DNA of 16,800 bases, taken from Parvibaculum sp036499025. Lineage in GTDB: Bacteria > Pseudomonadota > Alphaproteobacteria > Parvibaculales > Parvibaculaceae. Positions within the stretch are counted from its first letter, which is position 1, and each line of letters starts with the position of its first letter. Below, piece by piece: positions 7,568 through 15,163 of the stretch. The position numbers were made by a program, and so were the translations under genes. Under the pieces are notes generated by a model. The model ran no database searches and had not been told where the DNA came from. It saw only the letters and a list, made by a program, of their open reading frames with translations. Where the stretch lies: positions 1-16,800 of the forward strand of contig DASYEM010000080.1 of NCBI GenBank assembly GCA_036499025.1, read 5' to 3'.

Positions 7568-8870
7568 AACGCTGGCGGGCGGCGAGCGCGAGACCGGTTG
7601 CGACCGATGTCAGCTCGCCGCCGCCCGCCAATTTTTCCACGCCGAAGCGCTTGGCGAAAAGCGCCCGCACGGCAGGGATGAAAGACGAACCACCAGTCAG
7701 GAAAACGCGGTCGATCTGTTCGGGCGAGGTTTTCGCGTCGGCCATCAGCTTATCGACGCAGGTTGCAATTTCCTTCAGCTCCGGCGCAATCCAGCGGTCG
7801 AAATCTCCGCGCGCCACATCGCTTTCAATGTCGATCAGGCCGGAACGAAAGCTCAGTCTTGTTTTGCTTTCACCCGAAAGGCGCACCTTCGCACCCTCGA
7901 CGGCGCGATACATATCGAAGCCCCGGTTTTCGACGATCAGATGCAGCAGCGACGCGATATCTTTCACCGCATCGGAAGCCGGTCCGATGTCCTCGAGCAT
8001 TTTTCGGGTCTTGTAAGTGTTGAGAAAACTCAGCTGATGCCAGCGCTTCAAGCTGTCATAAATCCATGAGGGCGTCGGCAGCACCTTGCCGCCGGTGCTT
8101 TCATAAGATGTGCCCTTGCCAAGCTTCGGCGCGATGACGTTTTCCACAATCCGCGCATCGAAAGCGTCGCCCGCAATGCCAACGCCGGCGACCGCGATAA
8201 TCGTCTCGGCGCGGTTTTTCACCTCGCGCATGCCGGGACCGACATGCAGCAGGCAGAAGTCGCTGGTGCCGCCGCCGAAGTCGCCGATCAGCACCAGTTC
8301 ATCGCGTTCCAATGTTTCTTCATAGGCAAAGGCCGCGGCGACCGGCTCGAACTCGAAATGCACGTCGGGAAGCCCCGCGCCTTTCAATGCCGCTGTCAGG
8401 CGAGCAACCGCGAAATCGTCGGTCTCGCTGCCCGCGCGGCCAAGACTGTTCCGCACGAAACGTGCCGGACGACCGACAACGACGGGCGATTGCTTCAGCC
8501 TGTCGGTCAGCTCTTCGGAATAAGGCGCTGCGTCGATCATCCCTGCGACGACGAAGCCAATCAAATTTTCCAGCGTGAAGCGGCTGTTGAAAATGCTGGT
8601 CGAGGTGAAGTCGGGATTAGCGAGATAGGACTTGATCGACTGGATCAACCGGCCGTCCGCACCTTCGAGATAGGCGTCGATGGCTGCGGGACCCGCAAAG
8701 GCATGCGGGCGGCCATTCGGGTCGCGCTCGCCATCGTCGAAATAGAGGATCGATCGGAAGGTCGTGTGTTCGACGTTGGCGTGGCGCAGGGGCACAAGGC
8801 TCGCAGGGCCTTGCGCGGGCGCAAGCGCCAGAGCGCTGTTGGTGGTGCCGAAGTCGAGGCCGATGAACAT
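7557..8870 (-). CDS. Hsp70-family protein of the YegD type (ATPase domain only)
   Basis: The product is an actin-fold ATPase related to DnaK. Of 437 residues, nearly all form the nucleotide-binding domain: phosphate-1 motif I-G-L-D-F-G-T-T-N-S (3-12), E-F-E-P-V-A-A-A (173-180), phosphate-2 motif L-I-G-D-F-G-G-G-T-S-D (194-204), and adenosine motif L-T-G-G-S-S-F-I-P-A-V (391-401). A canonical DnaK substrate-binding domain is absent, since the protein ends about 40 residues after the adenosine motif; this matches the YegD-like group, whose clients are poorly known. ATG at 8870 is chosen because the phosphate-1 motif must start near residue 1 and GAGGG lies just upstream. Another ATG exists 5 codons earlier. 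No DnaJ or GrpE gene is adjacent. Confidence 0.9.
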   Translation of the reverse strand: MFIGLDFGTTNSALALAPAQGPASLVPLRHANVEHTTFRSILYFDDGERDPNGRPHAFAGPAAIDAYLEGADGRLIQSIKSYLANPDFTSTSIFNSRFTLENLIGFVVAGMIDAAPYSEELTDRLKQSPVVVGRPARFVRNSLGRAGSETDDFAVARLTAALKGAGLPDVHFEFEPVAAAFAYEETLERDELVLIGDFGGGTSDFCLLHVGPGMREVKNRAETIIAVAGVGIAGDAFDARIVENVIAPKLGKGTSYESTGGKVLPTPSWIYDSLKRWHQLSFLNTYKTRKMLEDIGPASDAVKDIASLLHLIVENRGFDMYRAVEGAKVRLSGESKTRLSFRSGLIDIESDVARGDFDRWIAPELKEIATCVDKLMADAKTSPEQIDRVFLTGGSSFIPAVRALFAKRFGVEKLAGGGELTSVATGLALAARQRFRA

Positions 8871-8891
8871 GGAGTGCCCTCGCATCCGTCT

Positions 8892-8960
8892 AACCGGCGC
8901 GGAGGCGCACAGGTCACGGCAATGCATCTGGAGGAAAACAGTCTCAAAAGGGCGCCGGTT
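8892..8960. repeat. Spaced 9-bp inverted repeat upstream of the Hsp70-family gene
   Basis: AACCGGCGC (8892-8900) and GCGCCGGTT (8952-8960) are perfectly complementary across 51 nt. TCTAACCG also occurs twice in direct orientation (8889-8896 and 8960-8967), overlapping each arm. The structure lies 22-90 nt upstream of the minus-strand Hsp70 start and before the plus-strand small membrane protein. It may be a paired binding site. The GC-rich arms also make chance plausible. Confidence 0.35.
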
Positions 8961-9035
8961 CTAACCGAGGCCGCCGCCCCTGTCCAGCCCGCGCTGAAGA
9001 TGCGAGCCTCGGAAATCCATGCGATAGTGGCGTTC

Positions 9036-9236
9036 ATGGACATACACACCACGCTACGGATCGCTTATGCGGTTCTCGCCGTCAGCATTTTCTCGCTGAT
9101 CACCGTGCTCGGTGCGGTGCTCTTTCATTTCCAGTTACCGGGCGGCTTTTACAAGCCGTTGGTGATCCTGAGTTATCTTTGGCCTGCGGCGGCCTACGCC
9201 ATCGCAACTTTACGCAAACGCCGCGACCAGAATTAA
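9036..9236 (+). CDS. small two-helix membrane protein, unknown function
   Basis: A 66-residue product with two predicted membrane helices (about 7-32 and 39-59), a G-G-F-Y-K-P turn between them and a basic tail ending R-K-R-R-D-Q-N. I recognise no family. The frame is open far upstream (from about 8244), but that part lies antisense to the Hsp70 gene and is not credible. The ATG at 9036 starts just before the hydrophobic stretch; an in-frame ATG at 9000 is an alternative, and neither has a strong ribosome site. The hydrophobic pattern and basic end argue for a real protein. It ends 3 nt before the converging histidine kinase gene. Its job is unknown. Confidence 0.55.
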   Translation: MDIHTTLRIAYAVLAVSIFSLITVLGAVLFHFQLPGGFYKPLVILSYLWPAAAYAIATLRKRRDQN

Positions 9237-9239
9237 GCG

Positions 9240-11099
9240 TCAGGCCTTGATCTGTTGGCTGCTGCGCTCCGAAGCGACAAGGCGCGAAGCCGGTAAGTCC
9301 ACATAAACCGTCGTTCCCTCGCCCGGCGCGCTGACAATCGTCAATTCGCCGCCATGCAATTCGGTCAGGTGTTTTGCCAGTGGCAGACCGAGGCCGGTGC
9401 CTTCATGAGCGCGCGAGAGAGTGCCATCGACCTGCGTGAAGGGCGCCAGCGCCTTTGGAATGTCCTCTTCAGCGATGCCGATGCCATGGTCGATAACCGC
9501 AATACGCAGACCCTCGGCACGTACCGTCGCTTCAATGCGCACCGTGCCGCGGTCGTTGCTGAACTTCACCGCATTCGAAATCAGATTAATCAACACCTGC
9601 TTCAGCGCCCGGTCATCGGCTATGAGGCTCAAGGCGGGCGTCGGCAAGGCCGTCTCGATCGAAATGGCCGCCTGCTGGGCGCGATGACGGACGATACGGC
9701 AGGCCGAGGCGACGACGGCGTCAAGATCCGTATCGTCCTCATGCAGCTTGAAGTGACCGGCTTCGATCTTCGAAAGATCGAGAATGTCGTTGATGAGGTT
9801 TAGCAGATGGACGCCACTGTCGTGAATATCTTCGGCGTATTCCCGATAACGCGGATTGCCGACCGGCCCGAAGAGTTCGCGCTCCAGCGCTTCCGAAAAG
9901 CCGATGATCGCATTCAGAGGCGTGCGCAATTCGTGACTCATATTGGCCAGGAATTCGGATTTCGAGCGGCTGGCGTCGGTCGCTTGATCGCGTGCCAGGC
10001 GCAGCGCCTCGGCTTCGCGGCGGCGGGCCGTCACATCCTGCAAGGCGACGAGCAGCGCGGGCACGCCGTGGAAACGAACCAGAGCCGCCGAAATATGCGC
10101 CCAGATGATCTCACCGTTCGTCTTTTGCAAGCGGGCTTCGATATTACGCGCCTTTTGTCCGTTGGCGGTCGCGCCGCCAAGATAGTCGCGCATATCTTCA
10201 TCGGCAAAGAACTGACGGGCATCGAAGCTCGATACCTCGTCTTCGCTCAGGCCGCAAAGCTCCAGCGCCGCACGGTTCGCCTGCACAACGCGGTGCGTCG
10301 CCGGATTTATCAGCGCCAGCGGCAACGGCGCGGCGACAAAGATGCTCTGGAAGTTTTCTTCCGTTGCCTGCACGGCCCTTTGCGCTTCCTGACGGACGGC
10401 GATTTCGGCGGTGAGCTGCTCATTCAGCTCCTTGTGATGCATCAGCGTCAGGAATTCGCGGCGGCGCAGCCGGTTTGTCACACGCACGGCCTGCACGCCA
10501 CAGAAATTGCCGACAAAAAGCAGCAGCGAGACCAGCACGATTGATCGCATCGACATACCGTCATATCGCGACAACACCATGATGAAGGCGATAGTCGAGG
10601 CGAATGAGGCCGATGCGTTCAGAATTAGACGGTTCGGCACGCCGAAATAGAAAGCGAAGACGATGATGAGCGCGCTCAGCGCATGTTCGGAAGGCGACAT
10701 GCCGCCCGCATTCACCACCAACAGGAAGATGCCAAAGACATAGGCCTGAAGAAAAGTTAGCGAGGCGAAGAAAGATTTTTGCTGATCCGGTCTGCCAAAC
10801 AGACGCGTCGGAATATGCGCGACGGGGATCGAGAGCCATCGGGCCATGAAAAGAAAGGCGAAGAAAAGCGTCGGGCCGAAGATCAGATAGTCGACGAAAC
10901 TCCAGGCCGCGAAAAGCACGATAGCAAGCTGAATGCCGCGCGTGCGCTCGATGGTTTCCATCCATGTCGCTTCGCAGAATTGCGTTTCGATGCTTCTATC
11001 GACGAACTCGCCGCTCCACAGATAGGCGCGCTCAACGGTCGGCGCGCGAAGCGCTCCGTCTGCTTTCATCGTCAGGTCTTGAATGCCTGTTCTGGCCAC
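9240..11099 (-). CDS. membrane sensor histidine kinase with PAS domain (PleC/DivJ-like core)
   Basis: A two-component sensor that autophosphorylates on histidine and passes phosphate to a response regulator. The 619-residue product has an N-terminal tail of about 50 residues, about six membrane helices (56-205), a short coiled linker, a PAS domain (about 245-358), a HisKA dimerisation domain with F-L-A-N-M-S-H-E-L-R-T-P (383-394; H389 phosphoacceptor), and an HATPase_c domain: N-box N-L-I-S-N-A-V-K (505-512), G1 D-H-G-I-G-I (537-542), G2 G-T-G-L-G-L (567-572). No receiver domain is fused and no regulator gene is adjacent, so it is an orphan. The HisKA stretch resembles the alphaproteobacterial PleC/DivJ group. 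The start is GTG with AGGGGGA about 6 nt upstream; an ATG ten codons later is a weaker alternative. Confidence 0.92.
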   Translation of the reverse strand: MARTGIQDLTMKADGALRAPTVERAYLWSGEFVDRSIETQFCEATWMETIERTRGIQLAIVLFAAWSFVDYLIFGPTLFFAFLFMARWLSIPVAHIPTRLFGRPDQQKSFFASLTFLQAYVFGIFLLVVNAGGMSPSEHALSALIIVFAFYFGVPNRLILNASASFASTIAFIMVLSRYDGMSMRSIVLVSLLLFVGNFCGVQAVRVTNRLRRREFLTLMHHKELNEQLTAEIAVRQEAQRAVQATEENFQSIFVAAPLPLALINPATHRVVQANRAALELCGLSEDEVSSFDARQFFADEDMRDYLGGATANGQKARNIEARLQKTNGEIIWAHISAALVRFHGVPALLVALQDVTARRREAEALRLARDQATDASRSKSEFLANMSHELRTPLNAIIGFSEALERELFGPVGNPRYREYAEDIHDSGVHLLNLINDILDLSKIEAGHFKLHEDDTDLDAVVASACRIVRHRAQQAAISIETALPTPALSLIADDRALKQVLINLISNAVKFSNDRGTVRIEATVRAEGLRIAVIDHGIGIAEEDIPKALAPFTQVDGTLSRAHEGTGLGLPLAKHLTELHGGELTIVSAPGEGTTVYVDLPASRLVASERSSQQIKA

Positions 11100-11146
11100 G
11101 CACGTCCCCCTTTGGCGAGCTCGGAGCTGGCCGATGCGCCCGTGAC

Positions 11147-11165
11147 TTTAGGGTGAAACCCTAAA
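11147..11165. promoter_or_regulatory. Perfect 8-bp inverted repeat with 3-nt centre (candidate operator or hairpin)
   Basis: TTTAGGGT (11147-11154), GAA, ACCCTAAA (11158-11165) form a perfect dyad in the 182-nt divergent region between the histidine kinase gene and the CoA-transferase gene. It lies 47 nt upstream of the kinase GTG and 116 nt upstream of the transferase ATG. No T-run follows on either strand, so a terminator is unlikely. An operator for one or both genes is the simplest reading. Confidence 0.5.
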
Positions 11166-11281
11166 GAAATAGGAAAATTGCCGCTTTGCGGGGGCTTTCT
11201 TTACGAGGGTACGCCGCCTATCGTGCCGCCATCAGCGAGCCCTGAAAAAGGGCCGAAATCCGGGCAGCAAGGGATCGTTCG

Positions 11282-12502
11282 ATGGCAGGCGTGGACAGTA
11301 AAAACGGCATTCTCTCAGGCGTCCGCGTGCTGGATTTCGGACGTTATATCGCCGGTCCCTATTGCGCCGCGCTACTCGGCGATCTCGGCGCCGAAGTCAT
11401 CCGCATCGAGAAGCGAGACGGCAGCGAAGACCGTTTCGTCCAGCCCATCGTGCCGGAAGCGGGCGCGGGCGAAGGTGGCGAAGGCGCAATGTTCCTCCAG
11501 ATGAACCGCAACAAACGCGGCCTCACGCTCGACCCGATGACCGAAACGGGGCGCGGCATCGTCAAACGTCTCGTCGCCACCGCCGACGTCGTCGTCGCAA
11601 ACTTGCCGCCCTCGACCTTGGCGGCCATGGGCCTCGATTACGAAAGCCTTGTCGCCGTGAAGCCCGACATCATCCTCACCATGGTCTCGGCCTTCGGCCA
11701 CGGCGGACCTTATAGCGAGCGCACGGGTTTCGACGGCGTCGCACAGTCGATGGTCGGCGCGGCCTTTCTCACCGGCACACCGGACGAGCCCGTCAAAAGC
11801 TATGCACCCTGGGTCGATTTCGGAACGGCGTCCCTCACCGCCTTCGGCACCATGGCGGCGCTGATGGAACGCGCCAGAACTGGTCGCGGGCAGGTTGTCG
11901 AAGGCGGGCTGCTCTCCACCGCGCTCGCCTATTTCAATTTCCATCTGATCGAGCAGGAACTCCGCCAGACCAACCGCATCGCCATCGGCAATCGCTCGCC
12001 TTATGCCGGACCCGCCGATATCGTGCGCACGAAGGACGGCTGGATATTGGTACAGGCCATTGGCGCACCGCTCTTCAAGCGCTGGGCGCGGCTGATGGGT
12101 GAAGATCACTGGCTGACCGATCCCCGTTTCAAGGATGATCTGGCGCGCGGTGACAATGGTGCGGCCTTATCGGAACGCACCTCGCAATGGGCGGCGACAC
12201 GCACCACGGAAGAGGCGCTGGCGGAACTCGAAAAGGCGCGCATCCCCGCAGGCGCCGTCAATACGCCGCAAGAAGCATTGGACGACCCGCATATTCAGCA
12301 GATGGGCTATCTGCAGCGCATCGCCTTTCCCGGCTTACCCGGTCCTGCGCCGATCATGGAAACGCCGGTACGGCTTTCCGAAACACCCGGCACGCTCCGC
12401 ACCCGCGCGCCACTTCTAGGCGAACACACCGATGAAATTCTGACAAGTCTGGGCTATTCCGCAGCCGAGATCACGGGCTTCCGCGCCGAGGGCGTCGTCT
12501 GA
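11282..12502 (+). CDS. CaiB/BaiF family (family III) CoA-transferase
   Basis: Family III enzymes move CoA between carboxylic acids, usually to activate a substrate for breakdown. The 406-residue product shows the family opening L-S-G-V-R-V-L-D-F-G-R-Y-I-A-G-P (11-26), L-L-G-D-L-G-A-E-V-I-R-I-E (31-43), N-R-N-K-R-G-L-T-L-D (75-84), D-V-V-V-A-N-L-P-P (102-110), and W-V-D-F-G-T-A (177-183), where D179 is the probable catalytic aspartate that forms the acyl-enzyme anhydride. Length is normal for the family. AAGGGA lies 7 nt before the ATG. The stop overlaps the start of the next gene by one base (TGATG), so the two products are probably made together. Substrate cannot be read; the partner lyase hints at a sulfur- or amino-acid-derived acid. 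Confidence 0.92.
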   Translation: MAGVDSKNGILSGVRVLDFGRYIAGPYCAALLGDLGAEVIRIEKRDGSEDRFVQPIVPEAGAGEGGEGAMFLQMNRNKRGLTLDPMTETGRGIVKRLVATADVVVANLPPSTLAAMGLDYESLVAVKPDIILTMVSAFGHGGPYSERTGFDGVAQSMVGAAFLTGTPDEPVKSYAPWVDFGTASLTAFGTMAALMERARTGRGQVVEGGLLSTALAYFNFHLIEQELRQTNRIAIGNRSPYAGPADIVRTKDGWILVQAIGAPLFKRWARLMGEDHWLTDPRFKDDLARGDNGAALSERTSQWAATRTTEEALAELEKARIPAGAVNTPQEALDDPHIQQMGYLQRIAFPGLPGPAPIMETPVRLSETPGTLRTRAPLLGEHTDEILTSLGYSAAEITGFRAEGVV

Positions 12503-13518
12503 TGACCGATCCCTTCAGCGCCTTTCCACGTTTCCCGCTCGCCCATCTGCCGACGCCGCTCACCGAAATGCTGCGCCTCCGTGCCGCGCTCGGACCAAAC
12601 TGCCCGCGCCTCTTCATCAAACGCGACGACTGCACTGGCCTTGCGGGCGGCGGCAACAAGACACGCAAGCTGGAGTTCCTGATCGGCGAGGCGATTGCCG
12701 AAGGTTGCGACACCATCGTCACCACGGGCGCATTGCAATCGAACCACGCGCGCCAGACGGCGGCGGCAGCCAATGCGGCGGGCTTGCGCGCGACCCTCGT
12801 GCTGATGGACATGGTTCCCTATGAAGGCAGCGCCTATCATCGCTCCGGCAACCGGCTGCTCGATGACATTCTGGGTGCTGAGATCAAAATCATCCCGCCG
12901 GGTGCGGACGCTGGCGCATATTTCAAACAGGTGATGGGAGAAATCGAGGCCGAGGGTCGCAAAGCCTATTTCACGCCTGCGGGTGGCTCGACGGTCGTCG
13001 GATCGCTTGGCTACGCAGCCGCCTATGTCGAAATCGCCGATGAACTCGCCGCACGCAATCTGGGGAAAGCGCGGATCGTCCACGCTTCATCGAGCGGCGG
13101 CACGCAGGCTGGCCTCGTTGCAGCGCAAGCTCTGCGTCCCGATGGTCCAGCCGTGCACGGCATCAACGTTTATCGTCTCGATACGGATCAGATGAAGGCC
13201 GATATCGGCAAACTCGCGGCCGCGACGGCGAAAAAGCTTGGCGTCGCCGCGCCCGGTCCCGACGCCGTCATCCTCGAAGACGGTTTCGTCGGTGCACGTT
13301 ACGGCGTTCCGACGCCGAAAATGGTTGAGGCCGTCGAGTTGATGGCGCGAACCGAAGGCATCCTTCTCGATCCGGTCTATACCGGCAAAGGCATGGCGGG
13401 GTTTCTATCGCTGATCGCACGCGGCGCATTTCCAAAAGACGAGACGCTCGTCTTTCTGCACACGGGCGGCATGCCAGGACTGTTCGCCTATGAAGGCGAG
13501 TTTTTGGGGAAGGCTTAA
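12502..13518 (+). CDS. PLP-dependent D-cysteine desulfhydrase / cysteate sulfo-lyase family enzyme
   Basis: Members of this fold-type II group (DcyD, ACC deaminase, CuyA) eliminate sulfide, sulfite or amine from small amino acids to give a keto acid and ammonia. In the 338-residue product, K-R-D-D-C-T-G-L-A-G-G-G-N-K-T-R-K-L-E-F (40-59) holds the PLP lysine K53, and Q-S-N-H-A-R-Q-T (79-86) is the cofactor and substrate loop. S-S-G-G-T-Q-A-G-L (near 197-205) binds phosphate, and L-D-P-V-Y-T-G-K-G-M-A-G and F-L-H-T-G-G are typical of the C-terminal half. From memory these blocks look closer to D-cysteine desulfhydrase and CuyA than to ACC deaminase. GAGGG inside the previous gene lies 9 nt before the ATG. 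It overlaps the converging gene by 4 nt. Confidence 0.88.
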   Translation: MTDPFSAFPRFPLAHLPTPLTEMLRLRAALGPNCPRLFIKRDDCTGLAGGGNKTRKLEFLIGEAIAEGCDTIVTTGALQSNHARQTAAAANAAGLRATLVLMDMVPYEGSAYHRSGNRLLDDILGAEIKIIPPGADAGAYFKQVMGEIEAEGRKAYFTPAGGSTVVGSLGYAAAYVEIADELAARNLGKARIVHASSSGGTQAGLVAAQALRPDGPAVHGINVYRLDTDQMKADIGKLAAATAKKLGVAAPGPDAVILEDGFVGARYGVPTPKMVEAVELMARTEGILLDPVYTGKGMAGFLSLIARGAFPKDETLVFLHTGGMPGLFAYEGEFLGKA

Positions 13519-14942
13519 GACGCGGCCTGCGAAGCGACCTTGCCGCGGCGGCGCAACACTTCGGCGGCGCTTTCCGGGCCCAGCACCTTTCGGAAGCCCA
13601 CGATGATATCGAGATAGGCCAGCGCATTGTCGCGTTCCCGGCCCTTGGCGCGGCGAATTTCCTCGACCAATCCATCCTCATAGGCGACGAGATAAGCCTC
13701 GATCTGTTGCGTGATCGTCCGGCAATGCGCCTGCACACCGATGGATTCAGACGCTGAACAAACGCCGGTGAGGAAACGCAGGCAGGCTTGCGCCTTCACC
13801 ACACGTTCGGCGTTCGGCGCTTGTGTTGCGTCGGGACGGCGTGGGCCGTTCTTGCCATAGACGCCGATCTGGTGAAGCGGCAGCGCCTTGCCGATATCCT
13901 GTTCAAAGCGCGACATTTCCTCGGTGATCGCCGCCGACAAACGGGCGCGCGCCGCAAGGATGCGATGGCCCCAATCGCTGACGCGGCGGATGTCGATTTC
14001 GCGGATGAAGCCTTGGGAAATTTCGGCAAAGCGCAGCACGCGCTCATGCATGCGGCCAAGATCGGCCTTGCCGGGACGCATTGCTTCAAAGCCGCCGGCA
14101 ATGTCTTCCAGCTCGCCGAGAAACCTTTCACCGAGTTCCGCCAGACCTGAGCGGCCCAGCGCGGCATCGTTGCCGAAGCCCGACAGCTTGCGGGCCAGCC
14201 GCAAGATCTGCCATGGAGCGGCGAACCTGTTCATGGCAGCCAGTGGAATATAGATCGCGTGCTCGGGTGAGGCCGCGCGCGCTTCTTCATAAAGCTCGCT
14301 GACCAGTGCCACATAATGATCGTCGAAATCGTTGATGCGTTTTGGGAGATCGCCGCGCAGGCTTAACATCTGGGGGGCGACGGCCAAAGCCTCGGCTATG
14401 AAGCGCGCATCTTCGATCATGGCATCGCCGCCGAGCGTCCGCTCCAGTTTCCGCCGCTGCGCCACATCGCGCCGCGTCGCTTCGAGCCCCGCCAGCAGCG
14501 CCGCCGAACACGTGGCGTGCAGCACGGCAAGTGTGCCGCTCAGCGCGATATTGTCGCCGCTCAATGTATGATCGACGACGCGGCCGGTGATATCGGGAAG
14601 CGTGTCGGGCAGAAGTTCCGTCGTCAACCAGAACCAGACAGGATCGATGGAGGTGCGCGCGATCTGCCGCGTGTGCAGCGAAGGGTCGCGCGTATCGACC
14701 AGAAAATCTTCAAAGGGCAAACAGAACTGGCGGAGCGGATCCGGCACGCCGGCCCTGGGGCCTTTGCTCAGACCAAGAAGCGGGCGGATCGATGACAGGA
14801 TGAGTTCATAAGGAAGCCCACCCTCGCCCTGCAATCTTTCGCGCTCCAGACCGGAGGCAAGCTTCGCCGCGGTCGTCGGCGCGAGCCGCGACAGAAGGTT
14901 GGATAGCCGTTCCGCAAGAGCTGAGCTGGGTTTCGCTTCCAT
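13515..14942 (-). CDS. conserved-looking hypothetical protein, helical, unknown function
   Basis: A 475-residue product that I do not recognise. It looks soluble and largely alpha-helical, with no signal peptide and no clear membrane helix. Notable spots are a P-F-E-D-F-L-V-D-T-R-D-P segment near 74-86, a W-F-W-L-T-T-E motif near 102-108, an R-I-N-D-F-D-D-H-Y block near 203, and several arginine-rich helices in the second half. The frame is open to 15068, and an ATG at 15017 even has AAAGGA 9 nt upstream. However, the 25 codons between 15017 and 14942 have low GC in third positions (about 10 of 24) and odd Cys/Arg content, unlike the rest of the gene, so I chose ATG at 14942. The 3' end overlaps the lyase gene by 4 nt tail-to-tail. 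Confidence 0.8.
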   Translation of the reverse strand: MEAKPSSALAERLSNLLSRLAPTTAAKLASGLERERLQGEGGLPYELILSSIRPLLGLSKGPRAGVPDPLRQFCLPFEDFLVDTRDPSLHTRQIARTSIDPVWFWLTTELLPDTLPDITGRVVDHTLSGDNIALSGTLAVLHATCSAALLAGLEATRRDVAQRRKLERTLGGDAMIEDARFIAEALAVAPQMLSLRGDLPKRINDFDDHYVALVSELYEEARAASPEHAIYIPLAAMNRFAAPWQILRLARKLSGFGNDAALGRSGLAELGERFLGELEDIAGGFEAMRPGKADLGRMHERVLRFAEISQGFIREIDIRRVSDWGHRILAARARLSAAITEEMSRFEQDIGKALPLHQIGVYGKNGPRRPDATQAPNAERVVKAQACLRFLTGVCSASESIGVQAHCRTITQQIEAYLVAYEDGLVEEIRRAKGRERDNALAYLDIIVGFRKVLGPESAAEVLRRRGKVASQAAS

Positions 14943-14990
14943 GGACCCGCAATCATCATATGCACAATGCGGCTTTTTCCCAAAACCCGC

Positions 14991-15019
14991 GCATGCCCTC
15001 CGACGATAACGAGGCATGC
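14991..15019. repeat. Imperfect inverted repeat upstream of the hypothetical gene
   Basis: GCATGCCCTC (14991-15000) and GAGGCATGC (15011-15019) pair over 9 bp with a single bulged C, around a 10-nt loop. The dyad lies 49-77 nt upstream of the ATG at 14942. It contains the alternative ATG (15015-15017), which would be buried in the stem on the minus-strand transcript. It may act as an operator or leader hairpin. Confidence 0.4.
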
Positions 15020-15163
15020 TTAATAATCCTTTCACACGCATTACCGGTGCGGCCTTAACTTCGGGCAATTCCGTCGCTTTTGGGCGCTATTTCCGTGCCA
15101 AATCCAGCACATAAGCCCGGCCGGGCCTTCCATTTTTCGGCCCGCCCTCTAGCATCGTCAGAT

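Noticed and set aside
8244..9035. Long upstream extension of the small membrane protein frame
   Set aside because: This part is mostly antisense to the Hsp70-family gene and has shadow-like composition. Only the last 66 codons have protein character.
11178..11504. A 108-codon plus-strand frame overlapping the start of the CoA-transferase gene
   Set aside because: It is out of frame with the transferase, has a composition like a shadow and no motif. The transferase start has its own ribosome site.
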